18,345 nucleotides of DNA from an uncultured Kiloniellales bacterium (GTDB lineage Bacteria; Pseudomonadota; Alphaproteobacteria; Kiloniellales; JAKSDN01): positions 1 through 18,345 of the forward strand of contig CALJXB010000463.1 in the NCBI GenBank assembly GCA_937974415.1, read 5' to 3'. The notes beneath the pieces are model-generated. The model was not told the DNA's origin, did no database searches, and saw only the letters and a program-made list of their open reading frames with translations. Shown here one piece after another: positions 14,227 through 18,345 of the stretch. The number at the start of each line of letters is the position of its first letter. The stretch's first letter is position 1. Made by a program: the position numbers and the translations under genes.

Positions 14227-14288
14227 AGCCCCTCGCCACGGCGAGGAAAACCGGTCGCGGACGCCGCAATTTCCTCGGGCGAGGGGCT
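14227..14288. repeat. Long imperfect hairpin between divergent zeta and NRDE genes
   Basis: AGCCCCTCGCC (14227-14237) pairs with GGCGAGGGGCT (14278-14288), 11 bp. Inside it, CGAGGAAA (14242-14249) pairs with TTTCCTCG (14270-14277), 8 bp, leaving a 4-base bulge on the left arm and a 20-base loop that itself holds GCGG-ACG-CCGC. Each arm can instead fold on itself (CCTCGCC with GGCGAGG at 14231-14246; CCTCG with CGAGG at 14273-14284). It ends 24 bases before the NRDE start codon. Confidence 0.7.
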
Positions 14289-14312
14289 GAAACCCGTGCG
14301 GAAGGGGCTCTT

Positions 14313-15107
14313 ATGTGCACCCTGGTGATCCTGCGCCGGCCCGGACACGACTGGCCGCTGATCCTGGCGGCCAACCGGGACGAAATGATCGACCGCCCCT
14401 GGCAGCCGCCGGCACGCCATTGGCCCGACCGCCCCCAGGTGCTGGCCGGCCTCGACGAGCTGGCCGGCGGCACCTGGCTCGGCCTCAACGACGACGGCGT
14501 CGTCGCCGCGGTCTTGAACCGGCGGGGCTCCCTCGGGCCCGAGGACGGCATGCGCAGCCGCGGCGAGCTGGTGCTGGAGGCGCTCGACCACGCAGAGGCC
14601 GAGGCCGCCGCCGGCGCCCTCATGCACCTGGACCCGCGGGCCTATCGCAGCTTCAACCTGGTAATCGCCGACGCCGAGAACTGCTATTGGCTCAGAAACC
14701 GCGGCGTCGAGGGCCCGGGGCGCATCGAGGTCGACGCGCCCTTGGCTGGGCTTTCCATGCTGACCGCCGGCGACCTGGACGACCGGACCAGTCCGCGCAT
14801 TCGCACCTATCTGCCCAGACTTCGCGAGGCCGAGGCACCGGCACCCGACCCGGAGGACCTGGAAAACGGCGGCAATTGGACGGCCTGGCAGGCGATCATG
14901 GCGAGCCGCGAATTCGAGGCCGAGGAAGGCCCCTTTGCCGCCATGAGCCTGGCCACCGACATGGGTTTCGGTACCGTCTCGTCGTCGCTCGTCGCCCTGC
15001 CGGCCCCGGCGGCCAGCTTCGCGCGGGACTCGGCCCGGGCGCTCTGGCTGTTCGCGCCCGGCCGGCCGGATATCGCCGAGTATCAGAGGATTAATCTGGA
15101 GACTTGA
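14313..15107 (+). CDS. NRDE / TANGO2 family protein
   Basis: This 264-residue protein begins MCTLVI and carries the name-giving Asn-Arg-Asp-Glu motif at 21-24 (LAANRDE), followed by GGTWLGLNDDGVVAAVLNRR near 52-71, all standard for the NRDE (TANGO2, PF05742) family. The Cys2 exposed after Met removal and the fold type recall N-terminal-nucleophile hydrolases, but no enzymatic activity is established; animal TANGO2 has been linked to haem handling and lipid metabolism. Length is normal for bacterial members. GGAAGGGG lies about six bases before the ATG. The leader contains the long hairpin at 14227-14288, so expression may depend on that structure. It precedes purC on the same strand by 165 bases, but purC seems to have its own promoter. 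Confidence 0.9.
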   Translation: MCTLVILRRPGHDWPLILAANRDEMIDRPWQPPARHWPDRPQVLAGLDELAGGTWLGLNDDGVVAAVLNRRGSLGPEDGMRSRGELVLEALDHAEAEAAAGALMHLDPRAYRSFNLVIADAENCYWLRNRGVEGPGRIEVDAPLAGLSMLTAGDLDDRTSPRIRTYLPRLREAEAPAPDPEDLENGGNWTAWQAIMASREFEAEEGPFAAMSLATDMGFGTVSSSLVALPAPAASFARDSARALWLFAPGRPDIAEYQRINLET

Positions 15108-15164
15108 TGCGACAGTTCGGCCCGGCGCCGATCCGCCTCAGATGTCCCAGATTCCCCGGATATA

Positions 15165-15193
15165 TTGTGAGGGAACCCGGCAGTTGCTATATG
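15165..15193 (+). promoter_or_regulatory. Putative sigma70-type promoter of purC
   Basis: TTGTGA (15165-15170) and TATATG (15188-15193) are separated by exactly 17 bases; each matches consensus at four of six positions. The start point would be near 15200, giving a leader of about 73 bases before the purC ATG. Confidence 0.45.
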
Positions 15194-15215
15194 ATGCCGG
15201 TTGATCCTCCGAATA

Positions 15216-15234
15216 CCGGGGCTCTGGCCCCCGG
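15216..15234 (+). promoter_or_regulatory. Leader hairpin upstream of purC
   Basis: CCGGGG, a 7-base loop and CCCCGG form a 6-bp stem inside the predicted purC leader. There is no T-run and no match to a known purine riboswitch core, so its role is unknown. Confidence 0.35.
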
Positions 15235-15272
15235 CTCTATTGCGAGCCCCTCACCGAACCCAGGGTGACATC

Positions 15273-16028
15273 ATGAGACGCAGACGCATTTACGAAGGCA
15301 AGGCCAAGGTTCTCTTCGAGGGACCCCAGCCCGGCACCCTGGTGCAATACTTCAAGGACGATGCCGACAACAAGCGCAAGCCAGGCATCATCACGGGCAA
15401 AGGGGTGCTCAATAACCGCATCTCGGAATACCTCATGGTGCGGCTCGCCGAGATCGGCGTGCCGACCCATTTCATGCGCCGGCTCAACATGCGCGAGCAG
15501 CTCGTGCGCGAGCTCGAGATCATCCAGATCGAGGTTGCCGTGCGCAACGTCGCCGCCGGCTCGTTCTGCACCCGCTTCGGCCTCGAGGAGGGCGCGCCGC
15601 TGCCGCGCTCGGTGGTCGAGTTCTATTTGAAGAACGACGAGCTGGGCTCGCCGCTGGTCGCGGAGGAGCACATCACCGCCTTCGGCTGGGCGGCCACCCA
15701 GGAAATCGACGACATGATGCAGATGGCGCTCAGGATCAACGATTTCCTCTGCGGCCTGTTCCACGGGGTCGGGCTGCGTCTGGTGGACTTCCGGCTCGAG
15801 TTCGGCCGCCTCTGGGAGGACGAGGAGCCGCGGATCGTGCTGGCCGACGAGATCAGCCCGGATTCCTGCCGGCTGTGGGACCTCAACACCAACGAAAAGC
15901 TGGACAAGGACCGCTTCGACCGCGACCTCGGCAGCGTCGAGCAGGCGTACCAGGAGGTCGCCCGGCGGCTCGGCGTGCTGCCCGAGGCCGGGCCCATCGA
16001 CATCAAGGGGCCCAAGCTGATGCAATAG
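15273..16028 (+). CDS. purC: Phosphoribosylaminoimidazole-succinocarboxamide (SAICAR) synthase
   Basis: PurC joins aspartate to CAIR using ATP, giving SAICAR, the substrate of PurB. The 251-residue product has [12 protein letters not shown] near 5-16, the VRNVAAGS motif, [28 protein letters not shown] and [12 protein letters not shown], and ends [12 protein letters not shown]. One segment is odd: after QYFKDDA the usual T/S-A-x-N/D loop (as in DDATAFN) is missing, and the protein reads [13 protein letters not shown], about two residues shorter than the usual form. This loop contacts nucleotide in characterised enzymes, so the change may affect activity or be a lineage trait. AGGGTGA is well placed before the ATG at 15273. 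It is followed by the NrtS-like/purS frame after 40 bases. Confidence 0.94.
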   Translation: MRRRRIYEGKAKVLFEGPQPGTLVQYFKDDADNKRKPGIITGKGVLNNRISEYLMVRLAEIGVPTHFMRRLNMREQLVRELEIIQIEVAVRNVAAGSFCTRFGLEEGAPLPRSVVEFYLKNDELGSPLVAEEHITAFGWAATQEIDDMMQMALRINDFLCGLFHGVGLRLVDFRLEFGRLWEDEEPRIVLADEISPDSCRLWDLNTNEKLDKDRFDRDLGSVEQAYQEVARRLGVLPEAGPIDIKGPKLMQ

Positions 16029-16068
16029 GGCCGCGGGCGGCGTTTCGTCGGGAAGGCGCGACACGGCG

Positions 16069-16629
16069 ATGGCATCCGCACTGGCAACCGCCTGCCGGCC
16101 GGCCATTGTGCGCCGCGCCTTTATCATGGCCGCCGTCGTCGGCCCCGTCCTGACGCTGATCAACCAGGGCGATGCCTTGCTTGGCGACCTGCCCTTCAAT
16201 GTCTGGAAAGCGGGGCTCACATTCATCGTGCCCTATCTGGTCGCGACCGTCAGCGCCGTCATCACCCAGCACCACCGGGCGACGACGCCGCAGCCTTGTC
16301 ATGCCAACGGGGCGCCGCTAGGTTCGCCGCAGCCTGCGCGCCAAGATCCGGCGCCGCGACCTCAAGGCCCGAGGGGAAACTCACCCATGAAAGCGCGTGT
16401 CCACGTCACCCTCAAGCCGGGGGTCCTCGACCCCCAAGGCAAGGCCATCGCCGGCGCCCTCGCCTCGCTGGGCTTCGACGGCATCGGCGAGATCCGCCAA
16501 GGCAAGGTGATCGACCTGGAGATCGACGGCGCCGACCAGACCGAGGCCCGCGAGAAGGTCGACGCCATGTGCCGCAAGTTGCTGGCCAACACGGTGATTG
16601 AGGACTACGCCATCGAGCTGGAGGCGTGA
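16069..16629 (+). CDS. NrtS-like two-helix membrane domain continuing in frame into PurS
   Basis: From an ATG at 16069 the frame encodes a short membrane protein: a basic N-terminus, helix one with AAVVGPVLTLINQGD (about 21-35), and helix two KAGLTFIVPYLVATVSAVI (about 48-66). The TLINQGD and VPYLV motifs resemble the small two-helix NrtS nitrate/nitrite transporter family. No stop follows. The frame crosses a 37-residue Pro/Gln/Arg-rich stretch of no recognisable fold and enters PurS at its Met (16387), giving 186 residues in all. Either this is a real membrane-anchored PurS fusion, or the NrtS-like gene has lost its own stop and PurS is translated mainly from its own ATG. AAGG lies about 12 bases before 16069. 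Confidence 0.55.
   Translation: MASALATACRPAIVRRAFIMAAVVGPVLTLINQGDALLGDLPFNVWKAGLTFIVPYLVATVSAVITQHHRATTPQPCHANGAPLGSPQPARQDPAPRPQGPRGNSPMKARVHVTLKPGVLDPQGKAIAGALASLGFDGIGEIRQGKVIDLEIDGADQTEAREKVDAMCRKLLANTVIEDYAIELEA
16387..16629 (+). CDS. purS: Phosphoribosylformylglycinamidine synthase subunit PurS
   Basis: PurS is the small bridging subunit of the three-part FGAM synthetase, joining the PurQ glutaminase to PurL for ammonia transfer. The 80-residue sequence from ATG 16387 is a normal full-length PurS: MKARVHVTLKPGVLDPQGKA, then LGFDGIGEIRQGKVIDLEI, and a C-terminal helix and strand ending IEDYAIELEA. GAGGGG about ten bases before this ATG supports independent initiation even though the upstream frame is open. 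Its partners purQ and purL follow, interrupted by the glycolipid-binding-like gene. Confidence 0.93.
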   Translation: MKARVHVTLKPGVLDPQGKAIAGALASLGFDGIGEIRQGKVIDLEIDGADQTEAREKVDAMCRKLLANTVIEDYAIELEA

Positions 16630-16636
16630 GCGGGGT

Positions 16637-17269
16637 TTGACCGCCGACCGCGCAGACATTGCTAACCGGGGCGAAGCCGCCGTCCGCGATCTTTACTGGA
16701 AGCCCTGGGACGCGCCGGGCTGCGAGCATGTCCGGGTGAGCCTGAACCCCCGCCGCAAGGCGAGCGAGGCCGTGGTGGCGGACGGCCTGGTGCTGCTCTA
16801 CCGGGACGGCCAAGCGCTGCGCTGCCACTACCGCCTGACCACGGACGCCCATTGGCGGTCGCGCTTCCTCGACCTGGTCGTGCAGACGGGCGGGCACGAG
16901 CCGCGCGAGGCCGCCCTCACGCTCAGGGGCGACGGCAAGGGCCGCTGGCGGGTCGACGGCGCGCGCGAGCCCGCCCTCGACGGCTGCCTCGATCTCGACA
17001 TCCAGGTGACGCCCTTCACCAACACCCTGCCGATTCGCCGCCTGGACCTGGCCGCCGGCGAGATCGCCGACCTCCGCGCCGTCTACGTGCCTGTCCCGGA
17101 TCTCGCGCCCGTCCTGGCCGAGCAGAGCTACGCCTGCCTGCGGCCGCTGGGGCTTTCCGGCGGGCTCTACCGCTACGAAAGCCGGGCCAGCGGCTTCAGC
17201 GCCGATCTTCCGGTTGACTCCGGCGGCTTCGTGGTGGATTACCCGGACAGCTTCCGGCGGATCTGGTAG
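16637..17269 (+). CDS. Putative glycolipid-binding (PF06475, DUF1089) family protein
   Basis: This 210-residue protein matches the PF06475 pattern: [18 protein letters not shown] near the N-terminus, [24 protein letters not shown], the near-invariant [12 protein letters not shown] at about 125-136, a YVPVPDL stretch, a YRYES segment and a closing [12 protein letters not shown]. The family is called putative glycolipid-binding from the fold of one structure; the biological role is unknown. The start is uncertain: TTG at 16637, seven bases after the purS stop and directly behind GCGGGG, is chosen; a TTG at 16598 would overlap purS. Tight spacing to purS (7) and purQ (31) points to co-transcription. 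Why a purine operon would carry it is not evident. Confidence 0.82.
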   Translation: MTADRADIANRGEAAVRDLYWKPWDAPGCEHVRVSLNPRRKASEAVVADGLVLLYRDGQALRCHYRLTTDAHWRSRFLDLVVQTGGHEPREAALTLRGDGKGRWRVDGAREPALDGCLDLDIQVTPFTNTLPIRRLDLAAGEIADLRAVYVPVPDLAPVLAEQSYACLRPLGLSGGLYRYESRASGFSADLPVDSGGFVVDYPDSFRRIW

Positions 17270-17300
17270 GGGCGCCCTCGAGCTTGCAAGGCTGGCGAAC

Positions 17301-17986
17301 ATGAAAGCGGCGGTCATCGTCTTCCCCGGCTCCAACTGCGACCGCGACGTCCAGGTGGCGCTGCGCCAGGCGACCGGCGGCGAGCCGGTCATGGTCTGGC
17401 ACAAGGATGCCGACTTCGAGCCGGTCGACCTCATGGTGCTGCCCGGCGGCTTCAGCTACGGCGACTATCTGCGCTGCGGCGCCATGGCGGCCCATTCGCC
17501 GGTGATGCGCGAGCTGGCCGACCGCGCCGGGCGCGGCGTGCCCCTGCTCGGCATCTGCAACGGCTTCCAGATGCTGACCGAGACCGGGCTCCTGCCCGGC
17601 GCGCTCTTGCGCAATGCCACCCTCAAGTTCGTCTGCCGCGACGTGCTGCTCCGGGTCGAGACCAGCCAAACCCTCTTCACCAGCCGCTACGAGGCCGGCC
17701 AGGTGATCCGCATCCCGGTGGCCCACGGCGACGGCAACTACTTCGCCGACGGCGACACCCTCGCCCGGCTCACCGACCGCGACCAGATCGCCTTCCGCTA
17801 TTGCGACGAATTCGGCGAGCCCACGGCAGCGGCCAACCCCAACGGCGCGCTCCATAACATCGCCGGGGTCTACAACGAGGCCAAGACCATCCTCGGCCTC
17901 ATGCCCCACCCCGAGCGCCTCGCCGACCCGGCGCTCGGCGGCAGCGACGGGGCGCTCATGTTCCAAGGCTTGGTCGAGGCGCTCTC

Positions 17987-17990
<4 letters not shown>
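17301..17990 (+). CDS. purQ: Phosphoribosylformylglycinamidine synthase subunit PurQ (glutaminase)
   Basis: PurQ hydrolyses glutamine to supply ammonia for FGAM synthesis. The 229-residue class I glutamine amidotransferase has its nucleophile C86 in GICNGFQ, the [13 protein letters not shown] oxyanion-region motif at about 46-58, and the H203/E205 pair in MPHPER. The N-terminus [16 protein letters not shown] is standard. ATG 17301 is preceded by AAGG about ten bases away. Its stop codon overlaps the GTG start of purL by three bases (GTGA), a sign of translational coupling that would keep the two subunits in step. Confidence 0.96.

Positions 17991-18345
<355 letters not shown>

Noticed and set aside
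15200..15272. Purine riboswitch in the purC leader
   Set aside because: Only one simple hairpin is visible; the conserved three-way junction and loop motifs of purine riboswitches are not there.

Overview
The window reads as chromosomal DNA of a GC-rich alphaproteobacterium. The grounds are an F1Fo-ATPase zeta-subunit gene (DUF1476, a family centred on Alphaproteobacteria), a perfect CtrA-type TTAA-N7-TTAA box, alphaproteobacterial-style FtsZ, PurB, PurC and Map sequences, and a split PurS/PurQ/PurL set. A member of the broad Rhodospirillales group is my best guess, by resemblance only. I see no rRNA, tRNA, CRISPR array, insertion sequence or prophage.

Left part (1-8409): single genes and short units on both strands. 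After the edge of a minus-strand gene come a YciB/septation-protein-A gene, then the most unusual gene of the window: an FtsZ-type GTPase whose C-terminal tail is replaced by a long acidic Ala/Pro/Glu linker and about four Sel1/TPR-like repeats. A CtrA box and a leader hairpin precede it. Next are a CinA-N/MoaB-like protein and a small lipoprotein (minus strand), sfsA and map (plus), a dodecin-like protein (minus) and radC (plus). A small Cys-rich protein with a Gly-every-third-residue tail, a 56-residue single-pass membrane protein and a 382-base gene-free stretch with several inverted repeats complete this part.

Middle (8410-10467): a minus-strand trimethylamine-dehydrogenase-family flavoprotein. 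It has the Cys for covalent FMN, a 4Fe-4S motif and a C-terminal nucleotide-binding domain, but its substrate-pocket residues mix those of two known enzymes.

Right part (10609-18345): the purine biosynthesis block purB ... purC - (NrtS-like)purS - glycolipid-binding-like gene - purQ - purL (cut by the window end). PurS, PurQ and PurL form the three-subunit FGAM synthetase; PurC and PurB perform later steps toward AMP. Genes without an obvious purine role are interspersed: a five-helix membrane protein with a sulfatase-like domain and visibly lower GC directly after purB, the ATPase inhibitor zeta gene, an NRDE/TANGO2 gene, an NrtS-like two-helix reading frame that runs without a stop into purS, and a PF06475-type gene between purS and purQ.

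The best candidate for something not well described is the FtsZ-linker-Sel1 protein at 1029-2936, with its CtrA box. Next are the in-frame NrtS-PurS reading frame and the long structured element at 14227-14288. All family calls were made by eye, without database searches.
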